Positions 26,994-40,700 of a stretch of DNA of 64,000 nt are shown piece after piece. How positions within the stretch are numbered: position 1 is the stretch's first letter; the number at the start of each line of letters is the position of its first letter. The notes beneath the pieces were generated by a model. The model saw nothing but the letters and a program-made list of their open reading frames with translations, was not told the origin of the DNA and searched no databases. The stretch is from Aldrovandia affinis. Its lineage: Eukaryota; Chordata; Actinopteri; Notacanthiformes; Halosauridae. The stretch lies in NCBI GenBank assembly GCA_029706075.1, contig JAINUG010000048.1:5090374-5154373 (forward strand), given 5' to 3'. The position numbers were made by a program, and so were the translations under genes.

Positions 26994-29900
26994 GATATTG
27001 TTTTTATGTCATATAGAGGCTTCTATTTTGAAATATGTGTGCGCGTCCTGCTGTCCATGTACTGGGCTCTTTCAACTGTCATGCCACTTTCTTGTTGGAA
27101 ACAAACTATAACCTAGGTCTGTCTTTTGGGTCTAGACCACAATTGGAAAGCCATGGTCCATGCTAGCGATTTATTTTATTGCAATTACTAGTGTTGCTAG
27201 TACTTGCTCACAATTGAGCTTTCTTGCTAATGCATGCTAACAATTGAGCTTTCTTATTACGGCATGTTAGCATTTTAGCTTTCCTAGTAGTACTACATGT
27301 TAGCTATTTAACATTTTTTCTAGCTCAATACGGCTCTATGTTCAGTTGAGAATTGACATTACAGACATTCTGTGAGTGATTTTTATTTCTATTAATGCTA
27401 GCTGAGAAACAAGTTCACCTGATCTGTAATGTATAAAGTACAATATAAGTGGTTTACAGGTTCATTGCTGTGTGGCGTGTCGCACAGCTCACCTGGGTCA
27501 AACAAAACCTCATCGGCATCCTATCAGCAGTTTGGATTGAGGGATCGCGCCAACATTATAATTATTTCCTCTCCTTTACAATCCTGTCTGTTCAATACTA
27601 AGACATCACAGAATAGGAGCCTTATATGACATAAAGACCGTACCAATGGCTAGTTTTATCCTTTCCGACCTGGTTTAAAATGGGTGAACTTCCCCTTTAA
27701 TTGTATCCCCTGCACTGTAGAGAAAAGGCATTCAAGCATGGCTAAGCGCGGCCCTATGGCTTGCTTTAATCTGAGTGTCGGCTGCTGCTCTCATTTGCAT
27801 GTTCCACAGCCGTGTTCAATCTATCGTACTCTGAAGCTGGCGGTCATCACAGCTCTTCTTGCCTTGATATCTTTTTTAGCCTACTAACAAGAGCAGTATT
27901 CTATACATCCTGCCCAAAGGGATGCTGGAACTGAGGGTAGGGGGAGGGCACCTGCTGCATAGTATCACTGTTTTTGGGCCGTGGCCTCCAGCCACGAGAG
28001 CGCACACGCACGCGTTGGCCGGTGTTGCGCAATACCTTCGTCCAGCACTTTGCCAGCCAAAAGGTTGAGTTCGATAGGTCCACGTTGTACCTTGCGCTAC
28101 TTTAAACTTTTAACTGCCTTTTATTTCCAGTAGTGTTGTACATTTCTTTCTCATTGTGTCATTTGTGTGATTGGTTACCGGAGAAACTGACTCACGTCAT
28201 CCCCCCGCCCCCCCTCCTCCTCCCCTCCTGCTTTTGCCTTGCTCCTGGGCTGCGGCCATCTCATTCATGACAGGGACCTTCAACAGGTGCGACTACGCCT
28301 GTCTGGAACTATTGCTCGCTAACAAAATATCTTCCACGGGAGAGAAGTACAGAAGGACTTTGAAGTCTGAAGACTGTCCAGAATGGAAACTATAGAGGGA
28401 GAGCGTTGTGAAAATACACTGAACTGTGGCACTTTGTGTCTCTGGATTGTTTGGACTCAGCGTAAGAAATGTGTGAAAAGATGGACGGGAAAGCAGGAGG
28501 TGTTTCATCCTCCTAGTCACCAGTCGCCTAAAAAAAGTACAAAAGAATTTAATCTGCGATTCATCCATCTTGCCTTAATTTACTCCAGGAGTGTCATGTT
28601 GTATCTGCACATTCTACTGTGGGTAAGAGAAACTGTAACTTACCTGTGTGTTTACCTTGGCAAAAAAAGACAAGTCTTGTTTTCTTTAACCCAAGTTTTG
28701 TTTTGTTTTGTTTTTATTCATGTTCAATTGTGTAGCATCTCTGGACTTTGTCTCACTGTACCGCTTGGCCTTCATTGTTTACCTCCAACAAATACAGCAA
28801 TCGTCTTAAAAAAACTTTTATTTTTGCTTTCATTCATTCTTCACAGGTCCAAATTTGATGATTTTTAGATGAAACATCTCTCAGTGAATTGTCTTGATTT
28901 AGAAATTTGTGTTTTCTCCACAGAAATCAAATTCAAAATACAGAAATTCAAAATTGAGAGTATTCAAAAATTATAATACTGTATATACCTGCAGACAGAG
29001 CACTGTACTTATTTTCATAACTATTCAAAAACCCGAAGCATAAAGTTGATATCCCCTTATTTCAGGTCACAGATTAATTTTACCCAGCTGAGTAATAACG
29101 TAGTTACCCTCCAATCCCCATAACCCAGTACTGTGGGCCATGGCCTGTATAAAATCTGATGCTAACTCGTAAGTATGTTTGAGCTGTCCAAATCTTCCCA
29201 AAGGAAATTTTAGCTATTTTATCTTTTCATACCTCCCAGGGATATTTGTTTTTCCACCTCTCAAGGGCTTGTACCTCTCTGAGTTAATGTCTTCATACTG
29301 TAAACGGAGCAGTGTCCCCTACCCTTGTGTGCGTGTGTGCGTGTGTGTGTGTGTGTATTTTTGTGTTATAGCGTGTCCATGTGAGGCGGTGATGGGATGG
29401 GAATGCCTGATATCCACATTGGGATCATTTCCCATGAGTTTGTCACATCTTACATTGCCCCACCCAATTCTGCGAGCCAGCATGATCTCATCACTAGATC
29501 TTTCAAGATTCACTCATTTAGTCATGCTTTCTGGATAATATGTGGTGCTCAGAGAGAGCACCTCCATGTGCTAACCTTCATTACATCGGAACCAGAAACT
29601 GTCAGTTGTTCACTTCCTCCCATAAATACCGTATAGGTGTTGGCTTTTATCAAGCCAATACTTTCTAAATGTATCGATAAAACTGCTATGAACTGTATAT
29701 AACTTGATGTCTCATTTGTGTTGCTATGGAAACATGCTTATGCCTGCTTGTCTTCACTGTGTGTCTCAGCACTCCCCCCTGGTGGACCTTTCTGGGAGTG
29801 AACACTGACATGTGACATGCTGTCACATACTCTGTCCTCTGTCACATTTGTTTGCCCATCTGATAAATATGCAAAAACTCAGAAGAACAGTAATAATCTA

Positions 29901-31569
29901 ATAACAGAAAAAACAGTCAGCCTTGATTAAAAAAGTAATTGTGAGGACAAAAGGTACACATCTGAAATAAATGCTCAAGCAAAAGATGAATACACAAATG
30001 ACATTCTTTGGTTATTTTATTACATTCCAATATAATTTGTGTTCCCATGGTGTTAAAATATGTATAGCCTATATAAATGTTTGTGTGTGTGTTTAGTGAG
30101 AGAGAGAAAGAAAGAAAAATAAATAAATAGAGAAAGAGAAAATTAATTGTTTGATGATGGGGGACAATTTTCTACAGTGAGGACTAGTTGGTGTTGATTG
30201 TGTTTTCTCCTGAATCCATTGGGCAGATCAGGATCCAGTGGCTCTCTGCTGCTGCCTAAGCCCCTCCCTCCTCTGCAGAACTGATCTCTGATCAGTAATG
30301 AGCCCATTATACATTGTGATTATATTGAGTATATCACAAGGATCCAGTCACTATTTAAAAGGTTGAACAAATTAGTTCCAGTGACAATTTTTGCTTGGCA
30401 ATGGAGGGTAATAACTTTAATAGAACCGTATAGAGTTTGCCTTTCTGTGTTTTAAAGCGTCTTTGGCTCACTCGCACTTTGCTAATCGATCCGAAATCAG
30501 CGTTGTCAGGGGAAGAAGGAAACTGTAGTGTTTAGGAATGCGACCGGTGTTTATTGTCCTTTTCTCCACTGGCTTCTAAACTGCTGCAACTGCTGGTACT
30601 ACACAGGGATACGAAGGTAAAACCATTCATGTACGACACAGACCAGGGATGGGCAGCACCAGTCTTGAAGGAATACAGTCTCTCTGGGTAATCTGTCTGC
30701 CCCAGTAAAAATACTAGTAAATGTCAGTAGAAGTCTATTTGGATCAGAGTTCAAGTTTTACAGATAAATCAGCTGTTAATTGATAGATATTTCCCAAATC
30801 TGAAAGGCTGTATAACTCAGACTCTCTTTCTCCATCCCTGCCTCAATCCCTTCTTTTAGCTGTGACTGGGCAACCCAGAGAAACTCTTAACTTTCTTCAT
30901 TCTGACCGAATGAAAATATGTAATGACAGTACTTTGATTTTACCACTAGATGGCGAAAAGGAATAATGAATAAGGCCATCCATCGAAGTATTCACAGCCT
31001 CTGAATAGTGCCGTGCTCTGTTCTCGTTTCACAATAGAATCTAAGCTATAAGTGAACAGGACACGGACAAGGACGTGGTGAAATAAACCAGCGGTTTATG
31101 TGCATGCTTGTGTGTATGTGTATACATAATTACGTACTCTGTAATAACAAAAAAAAGGATTTAACAAAAGTTCAGAAAGGGCAATCTGTCCACCAAAGTC
31201 AAAGATAACGGAGCTTTCCAATTTAGCGAGTCCTGAGGGATTGTCTTGGGGAAGTTTCTGTCCAGAGCAGGTAATTGTATCGTTTTTTTCGCCTCGAGAA
31301 GCACACTAAACCACCGATCCCGGCCAATTAATCAGAAATCTCCGATAAATCTGAGGAACGATTATATAAACCTGAGACAAGATCTGTAATCCATAAAACT
31401 GCTGGAGGAAAACACTGTGAACGTTCCATTCATAATTCGGCAGTCTTGGTCTCTGGCCGTTATCCCTTTGGTGCGTGTGCTTTGGGAGGACTGTCAGTTA
31501 TCACCATTATTATTTTTACTCCCCAGAGTCATGCAGGCCAGTGCTTTTCTTAGCGTGACTGCATAGAGC

Positions 31570-31807
31570 TCAGAAACTTTGCACGATACGCTCTGTTTTT
31601 TTGGCCTCGCAGTTCAGCTCGCCGAAGGTGTCGAAGAACTGCTCCATCTCCTGCTGCAGGGCGGTGTTGCGGCGGTCAGCGTCAGCCCTGGCGCGCTCTG
31701 CGTTGCGCATCTTGATCTCCACCACCTTGTACCAGCGCCGCTGCTGTTCTAGGTTGGCCCGTAGACTGGACACCTCCCCATGTAGGGACTCATTCCGCTG
31801 CTCCAGG
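31570..31807 (-). CDS. RhoGAP last coding exon (coiled coil, stop)
   Basis: It encodes (S)[19 protein letters not shown], then [20 protein letters not shown], then [20 protein letters not shown]-type sequence and ends ERIVQSF with TGA (complement of 31570-31572). The heptad pattern indicates a coiled coil, in relatives used for dimerisation and filamin binding. The acceptor is CTCTAG. Confidence 0.95.
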
Positions 31808-34800
31808 CTAGAGGGAGAGAGTGAGGATTGGCGATCAGACTGCCATAACACACACACACAGACACACACAGACATGCATGCGTGTACCCTCACACGTACA
31901 CGAAGAAAGAAGGAGAGAGCAAGGAATTAAGGGAGAGATTGGATCTAAAATGACTAATCAAGTTGTACAATACCCTCCAAAATTATTCCCAACGTTGATA
32001 AATATGAGCAAAGAAGGTTGTATGAATTAACAATACAGGTAATGAGTTATATTGTATGCTCAAAAAACGACATTGTTTTTTACATTAATGCAATTGCTCA
32101 GAGAAAAATATTTTGTTCAGCAAGTACAAGTTTCCCATAAATGTGTCACAATTATTCACACTGTTAATAATTATTTTAAATAAAGTCCAACTAAATTAAA
32201 TCTGTATTAACATGTTATTAAACAAATAATCTATTTTTGCTGTTTATTCACATTTTTTCTCCCAATTTAGTATCCAATTATACCAGGGGTCTTCAAGTAA
32301 AATTCAAAGAGGTCCAGTTAGATAAAATGGCCTCAAGCCAAGGTCCGGTGGTGCGAGGCACGTAACGGCGCCCCATTTTCTGTCGACGGGGGTGCTACGC
32401 GAAAAAAAGCTGCACGGGGGGTGCGCGAGGAAATAATGCGCCCCTCGGAACCGGTCCGTGGTTTTTTTAACGTTTTCTAAAATTTTGCGCCCTCGAATTT
32501 TTGCGCCTGGTGCAATGATAAACCAGTGCCGTAAATGCTAGAAAAGCTGCGCCGGTTAAAATTGAAATGCTCCGTCAAAATGTAGTAATTCTCAATAATT
32601 TATCGGTTTTTGGACGCGGTCCGGATAGGACGGCTTCTGGGTCCGGATCCGGACCGCGGTCCGCCTGTTAGTGACCCCTGAATTATACCCTCTCTTTTTC
32701 ATGTCAATTATCCTCTCCTCATATAAGAACTCTCTGCCGTAGTTCCAGGACCGGTAGTGAGTGCTGTACCGCCTCCTCCAGGCCGGCACCCACCTAAGCC
32801 GTAGCCTGTTACCGGAACACACAGGACCACTCATATATGCAGCAAACTCAAACTAAAGATACCACTTTCCAGTATTAGGTCAATAATAGTAGGAAGTTTA
32901 AAACCACTGGAACCATGGTAAACGTGTCTAGTAGAGGATGCAAGTGCATCTTGCTCCCACACACAGTGAGGCAGATGGTTTGGGAGTCAAAGTAAAAAGT
33001 CTCAAAATCTGCCTTCAGATGTCTCCATGCCAATAGGCCTTTTGGAAGGGTTGCAAGAAAAAAGGCTCTATCGAGGGCAATTAACAACAATAAGCATCTG
33101 GAGTTGGAACACTGAGTGGAACCAGGTGTTATGGTTAGATGAGACCACAATTGAGCTTTTTGGCCATGCACACCAGTGGTGGGTTTGGTGTCGGAAGAAG
33201 GGTGGTTATGATGAAAAGCATGACATACCTACGTTAAAATATGATGTGGGGTCTTTGATGTTATGGGGTTGCTTTGAATCTACTTGTCCTCAGGTTCTTA
33301 AGGTCAATGGAGTCATGAACTCCAGCAATACTCAAAAACATCACTATTTGACTATTAGTATTTGAATTAACATTTGATATGTATTTGAATCATTTGCAAA
33401 CAGACATTTAAAATACTTAAATATAAAAACCAAGTCAATATTGTAACATAATGGCTACTATGCCATCGCTGCTAATTTTCAGTCTCTGTACTCCCGATGT
33501 TTGTGCAGAATAACATGCCTTGCAATTATACTGTAATTGTGTTTTTTTGTATTTTGATTTCCATAGAGATAGAGATGGATAAATGTTCAAGGTATATATT
33601 TTGTTATTCCACATCATTATATACCACATCATTATATACCACATCATTATATACCACATCAAATACATCCCTGAAATAAAATACTTTGTATTTGAAAATA
33701 TTGAATGTCACATAATCCAAAGGAATCTTCAGGTATTTAAGAAAATTAAAGTATGAAATACATTACAATACTTACTAAATGTATTTTCAAATAGTCCTGC
33801 ACTCAAATATTCTGGATTCGAATTTTGGGTGAAAAAGGGGAAATCAATAAAAAATATACACTACTGGTCAAAAGTTTTAGAACACCCCCATTTTCCAGTT
33901 TTTACAGAAATTTAGGCAGTTCAAGTCCAGTGAATGACCTGGAATGGTACAAAGGTAAGCGGTAAACTGCCAGAGGTTAAAAAAAAGTTTAGGTTACCAA
34001 AAACTGAAAAATAATGTACATTTTTTGGCAGTGAGTAGTTTCCTACACCATCAAAAGGCACTTGGAAACTGGATGACAGGAAGAGGTCTGGCAGACCCAA
34101 AGCCACAACAAAAGCAGAAGACAAGTTTCTGAGAGTCAACAGCTTGCGTGATAGGCGACTCACAGGGCAACAGCTTCAAGCACAGCTTAACACTGGTCGA
34201 AGTAAGGAAGTCTCAGTTTCAACTGTGAAGAGAAGACTTCCAGCTCGAGAAGACTGACAGGTAGAGTGACACTAAGAAAGCCATTGCTAAGATGGCAAAA
34301 TAAGAAAAAGAGGCTTGCCTGGGCCATGAAGCACCGCCAGTAGACTACTGAAGACTGGAAGAAGGTCTTATGGACCGATTAATCAAAATCTTGAAATTTT
34401 GAAAGGTTTTTGTAGGCCGTCGAGTAGGCGAAAGGATGGTTCCTCAGTGTGTGACACCAACTGTCAAACATGGAGGAGGCAGCGTTTTTTTAACCTCTGG
34501 CAGTTTACCGCTTACCTTTGTACCATTTCAGGTTATTCACTGGACTTGAACTGCCTAAATTTCAGTAAAAACTGGAAAATGGGGGTGTTCTAAAACTTTT
34601 GACCGGTAGTGTATTTATTTCACCTATGTCTAGTATGGAATGACATTGCAAGAACCATGCACTTAGCTGTAATGGGGATGTGACTGTCTGGCAAACATGT
34701 CTGATACAAAAATACTTGTGGACAAAGAGATCTTTTAAAATATTTAAAAATACCAGGAGGAAAAAAGAACACATCTCTGCTGTCTTTCCCGCAAACTATT

Positions 34801-37738
34801 GGGATTCCCAGGATTCCTGATACAAGTCTGTGTGTCTAACCGTTGATGCTTCTCAATCTGATGTGATCTGCTGTGTGAAACTTGTGAAAATACCCCAGTT
34901 CAAAGTCCAGGAAGCACAAGAGACATGGTGTAGCTGGCGCAACCCAAAGAAACAGAAAACACTTGTGAAGACTCCTGTACCAGACCTCTGTCTCGCTCTG
35001 TCAAATATAGTATCACTGGGACATTTGCGGGTGTCTTGTTCTGTACATATCCTATAAATAGCCTTGTATCCAACCATTCCAAGTTAAGTGTATATTTCCC
35101 AAAGCTTATGTATAAAGCATTACATTATTTTGGTCATGGTACATGGAGTAACACAGAAAAAAAATCTATGATAAAATATATAGCCTACATATTGTTTCAT
35201 GTGTGCATAAATGCACATAACATGCTTTTAAAACCCTTTCACCCTCAACTCACTGAATGACTTGCACGCCAGACTTGTATTGCAGGCAAGCACATTTCTT
35301 GACTGCCTACTCACATTTTTCATAACAAAAAAAGTTAAATATCAGACTAACTCACATTACAAGTCATAGAACACAATTCGCAATTTGAAGTTTGATGGTT
35401 TGGCACTGGCGCGAGTTCAGGGCGTCTACAACAATAACGTAGATTTCCAACTCGTCGTTGAGGTAAGCAGCATGTTAATGAAATGGCACGTTTAACGGTA
35501 ATTTTCAAGTGTACATTCAATGAATTAGCCTATATAAATGTAGGGTAATTATTAACACCAGGGCCTATATGCTATATAATTATTAGTGTGTACTTTGATT
35601 TACATTTGACTGGATAACATGCAGGGTTTTGAATGGAAGTGGTAAGATTCCTTACCGTTTTTATATTAAAATATGTAGTGTTCTGCAAACTTGTATAGTT
35701 TTGTTTTTTAACAACCTCAAACATTAAACAGTTATGTCCTGGCACACTGTCAGATGTAACCATGCATGTACTGTATTTACAGTCTTTTCTATATGACTGC
35801 CAGTGATGGTTCATTATGAAACAGCGGTTTGTTCACTACAGCCTTTTCCCGGCAGTCTTTGATGATCAGTCAGCAACATGTTTGAACATAAAAAGCACAC
35901 AATAAAGGACTGGTTTTTTACAGATACTGGTTTTCCAGAGCTACAAAGGCTGTAGAGCTTCAGATTGAACACCCAAGGGCATGTTGGTAATGTAAACAGT
36001 TATTTACTTTTGATCAAAGAAGGTTTTTTTTTGTGTTGTAAGAAAGCTCGTTGACATTTTTCAGCTTGGAGCCTAGACCAGGTCTGAAAATGAACTTCCG
36101 TAAAACAGGTACAGCCATGAGGTCTTCCCAAGAAGCGATTGCACAGCTGTACGGCTGTGTGATGTAGGTTTTGAATGGGGTGGGGGTGGGGGGCTGAGAA
36201 CAGTGCGCTATTGCAATGTCGATTTTGAAATTCTGGACCCGTGAGAAGAATGCAGTGGAATGCGTGACAAGAAAGGGCTTACCTTCTAATCTGGGCCTCG
36301 TACTCATCCTTCTGCCGGGCCATCTGCTGCTTCAGCCCTGTGAGGAGGTAGCGCAGCGAGCCGCTGGAGGTGCAGGGGTCCGGCTCTGGGGCAGCTGGGG
36401 ACAGGAAGGCCTCGCCGCAGCCTCCGCTCAAGGGGGCGGCGGGGAAATCGGGCAGGGGGTCCGGTGGCTCGACCCTGAACGGGAACTGGCCAAACCCCGG
36501 CCCGGTGATGGCCTTGGCTTCCTCCAGGACGATCTCGCAGGATGACCAGGAGCTGCTGTCGCCGCTGTTGGTCCCGTCCTCCGGTGGCGCCCGGGGGCCG
36601 GGCGGGGCGGGCGCGTCGCTGACGCCGGCGGGCACGTCCAGGTTGTCGTAGACCGAGAGGGTGCTCTCGTGCGCGTTCCTGCCGACGCGGCCCTCCTGCG
36701 AGCTGCTGCTGCTGCCGCTGCCTCGGTCCCCCTTCTCCCCGGCCCAGCGTGGGCCGTCCCAGCTGCCCGGAGCGCAGCCGTTCTGGGCCTCCCGGAGCGT
36801 GGGAACGGCGGCGGGCCCCGGGGGAGGGGTGGCGGGGGGGGGAGGCGCCCCGGGCTCCGCGGACCGGCGCTCGGTGGGGGACGGACAGTTGTCGTAAAGG
36901 GGGTCACTGACCCTCCGCGGGGAGGGTGTCTGGCGGGGCGGGGGCCGGTGCTCCATCTCCGCCCTGCATGGGGGGGGCGACGAGTCCTGGGGGCTCTGGG
37001 GGAGCGCCGGCAGAGGGGGTGCTGGGAGCAGGGCGCGCGGGCCTGGGGACGAGGCGGGAGGCCCTCTCTCGGCGGACGGGCGGCAGCAGGGTCCGTGTGC
37101 TTCTCTGCGACGGGGTCGTCTCTCTGCCCTTGACGGGGGAGCGAGTCCTGGCCAGGAGCGGAGCTGGCGTCTCTCAGAAACAGGCTGCCGCACTCCCTGA
37201 TCAACTCTGTCATCAGCTGCTGCACTAGAGTGGCTCCTGAGGGGGAGAGAGACACCGTGTGACATACACACACACAAACACGCATACATGCACATAATGT
37301 CGTGTCACATGACCACACAGCGTCCAAGGCATATGCCCAGAGTCATTCGATACATAACAGAATTGTATGCGCGTACACGCACACACACATGCACACTCAT
37401 ACATTCACTTGTTGACACATACACTCGCATACTTTTATTCACACTCAGACAGACACAGTCCTTTTTTTACATAGACATGTACGCGCACAAACATGCATAC
37501 ATGCACATACTGAAGTGTCCCGTTACCACAGTCGAAAGCACATGCCCCATCAAGTAACAGAATTGCACACACATACACTTACTCATTGGTACATACATAT
37601 GCATACTTCTACTCACACTCAGACAGACCTTGTCTTTTTAATTCTGGACACACGTGCACAAAAGCACATGCATTCATTGGCACAAATGTACATAATTTTA
37701 TCCACACTCGGACAGACCGTGTCTCTTTAATTCCACAC

Positions 37739-37769
<31 letters not shown>

Positions 37770-40700
37770 AGAAGAATGTGCTGGCTTAGGGCGGGTGAGA
37801 CGCAGCTGCCCTGTGTGACGGGCTTGTTTGGCTCCCTGGGAAAGCATCCTGAGTGGGAGAGATGGAATTACAGATGGGTCTGTGCTGGAAAAGCGCACGC
37901 CCCCTCAAGCGGGTCACAGAGGACACTGTGCTGTTATTGCGCTGAGCACTCTTCGCTTGCGTAACTCATTCTGGGTTGCTATGCCAAGGCCGGTGTACTT
38001 AAGCCAACTTTAACCGCTGAGGTCATGCTTCTCAGGTGGCCGTTTTATAATTAAGATTCGATCTCATCGTTCCTTGTCGCCCCTCGTGTTGTGTACAGGA
38101 AGCCAGGGCTGGAGGTGTTGCTCCGTATCGAGCTGTAATTGCGGTAATTGGTCGTGTCCGTCTGTCGAGCACATTTTCAGGCGTCAAAGTCTCAAACTTG
38201 GGTTCGTGACTGCACTCAGGACGTAGACGGCTGTCTGGCACGTGAACACGCGCGCGCACGCACACACACGGACAATATTTATCCAGAGTGACTTACAGGG
38301 CTATTGACAAATGACATGTACAGTAAAAGAACACACCATATGAAACTGAATAAAAAACGTTACTAATTGCATAACTAAGTGCCAAGTCATACAACGCAAG
38401 TGCTCTATAAGCTGTAGTTTATATAAAACTGGAAAACCTTCAACCGTTTATCATTTTTATGTAATGGCATCAGGTAGTGCTCGTGGTGAGGGTAGTCCAG
38501 TTGGCATGCATGCACTGTGTATGCACAGTGGTGCTGTGGTTTTCTGTGGCTCAGTTGGTAGAGCATGGCATTGGCAACACTTAGGTTGTGGGTTCATTCC
38601 CCACTGGGGCCACATATACTGAAAATGTATGCATTCACTACTGTAAGTCGCTTTGGATAAAAGCGTCTGCTAAATGGCATATATTACACACAGGCTCATG
38701 CATAAGAGAGAAGGAGATGGCAAGAAATAAGGGGAGAGAGAGATCTGGTCCAAATAGGACCATCGGGATGAATACCTGGGGGAAAGGGTATGTGACAGGC
38801 ATTGGTCAAATTATTATTTTTGAGTATTTGAGTATTTATTTGCATTTGTACACCTACCCCCGATGATGCTCTCTGGGTCCTCAGCTTTAGGGCGCAGGAT
38901 GTTGGGTCCAAACACAGTCGCCAAATTCTGTGTGCTCATTTTGTTGATGTGTGAGTAAGACTGGACCTCCTTTAAGAACCTGGAACCAAATCAGACCCAC
39001 CCTCTCAGACTCCGACCACTCTAACTGGCACTCATCATTGCTTACTGCTGCTTGGTCAATTCCATTTCAATTCAGTCAATTCAGGGCATGAATTAAAATG
39101 TGATCATTTTATTTAAAAATCCTCTAAGCACATTATGGGTATTTTTCAAGTTATGAATTGAATTTCATGCATTTTCTGAATTTAAATGGTATTGACTCCA
39201 ACCCTGCTGCTCACAGAGGTACCAGGATGGAAAGGCAACATTGGGGGGCAATATTTTCATATCACAATTTCATATCACATATCAAATATCATTCATGCAC
39301 CATAATGGTCCAACAAGCTCATTTCATTGGCCTGAAAGATAATCTATCATGTACCACTGCAGTGTCTTGTGTCCGTTCAATGATACTAGCACTCCAAACG
39401 TGAGACAATATTATTTTGATAAAAACAGGAAAGAGGCTGGATTGCACAGCTCACATGAAGTTAAAACTGAAACATGACACAATGAGCCTACCTTTGTCAC
39501 ATTGATCTTTTAGTTGAATTGTACAGGGGTGACTGTATAGGCCACTAAGTAGACACTGGAACCGTGTTTTCCCTGATGAATGCAATCAGTATATTTTTTC
39601 TGTATACTCTTTTCATCCTACTGATGCTAGATCCTAGAATCGTAGACGAGCATCAATAATAATTCTCATCTTAGTTGTAAAAAAACATAGGGCATGTTAG
39701 AATACACAAAATGTAATATTTGAAAGAGAAACTCTTTTTTGAACAGTTTTATCTGATCTTTTATTAGGCTGGGAATCTGTAATAAAACAGTTTCCTAACA
39801 ATGAACTAAAAGCTAATTAGTTTTCAGTAACCTGATTATGGGTGAAACTTGAGTAATGCAAGATGCATCACAATATGCATTAAAACAGGGATTATGATTA
39901 AGATTATGATTATGATGGGAACAATTAAGATAACCATGAATTTCCCTAAGGGTTCCTGATATGGATGGTTAAGAAATGTATATAAATAAATTGGCCTGAT
40001 TCTGAGACATAAGTCCATGAGCACTGTTTGATTTGAGATGCATTGACCCTATAGCTAACTCTATAATTCTATAATAACTCTATAAAGCTAATTCATTTTA
40101 TGAATGTAATGTTAAATATTGCACAGTGTCCCTTTTCAAGTAAACCAAATAAAGTAAAGTAGTGGACTGGTCACCCAAGTGTTATGGCTCTGAATGTAGA
40201 GAACTCTGGGTGTCAGTCGATTGCTGTTGCGTAAACAACCACGTCAACAGATTGTGTGTAAAGTGTGAAAAATTCATAAATTGTAAAGGGAAATGAAATT
40301 GCTACATGGCACACGAAGATGTATGGCAATCCCATACAAATTCAGGATCATCCCAGGATCAGTTGTATGAATGCGATCCAAGGGATAAGCATTAAAGCAC
40401 TGTGCAGTCCAGACTCACCGGCAGATATAATGCAGGAGGTTGAAGTTGGCCACAGGGAGCTCATGCAGTAGTTTCTTCAGATCCTCCAAAGCCTGAACAC
40501 ACAGCATAGAGAATGGCGATGGATATTTGATCATTTTTAATAGTGAGCCTATGATCCAACTGGAACCAGGACAAGGGGTGGTAGAGGGCTAGTACATCAA
40601 TGATGTACAGTGGGGTCCAACTACCAAGATCTGTTTGTTTTCATCATTCATCAAAAACGAACACAGAAGTTTTACTCTGCAGAACAATTTGACCTCTAAC

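Larger units (their letters stand above)
24854..31569. other. Space between convergent mapk9 and RhoGAP 3' ends (3' UTRs not delimited)
   Basis: No exon was recognised. The left part should include the mapk9 3' UTR and the right part the RhoGAP 3' UTR, but I cannot choose poly(A) sites among several AATAAA/TTTATT words. Contents seen: a homopolymer G run at 25080-25094, a TA repeat at 26431-26458, a SINE at 26755-26993, and imperfect repeats of CAATTGAGCTTTCTT around 27205-27260. The rest is AT-rich. Confidence 0.5.
31808..36282. other. Last intron of the RhoGAP gene, a transposon cluster
   Basis: It contains a hAT MITE inside a SINE (32240-32860), a Tc1 transposase fragment (32875-33335), a 15-bp tandem repeat (33608-33662) and a Tc1-type element with 127-bp inverted repeats (33859-34611). 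The remainder (34614-36282) is AT-rich with no recognised feature. Confidence 0.7.

Noticed and set aside
31601-31930. 109-codon + strand frame
   Set aside because: Antisense shadow of the last RhoGAP exon and its intron.
36669-37133. 154-codon Gly/Ala/Arg-rich + strand frame
   Set aside because: It is the antisense shadow of the GC-rich central RhoGAP exon.
38548-38622. A tRNA-Lys gene
   Set aside because: The tRNA-like part is the head of a SINE, continuing into the shared SINE/LINE tail; a second copy is at 59570-59715.
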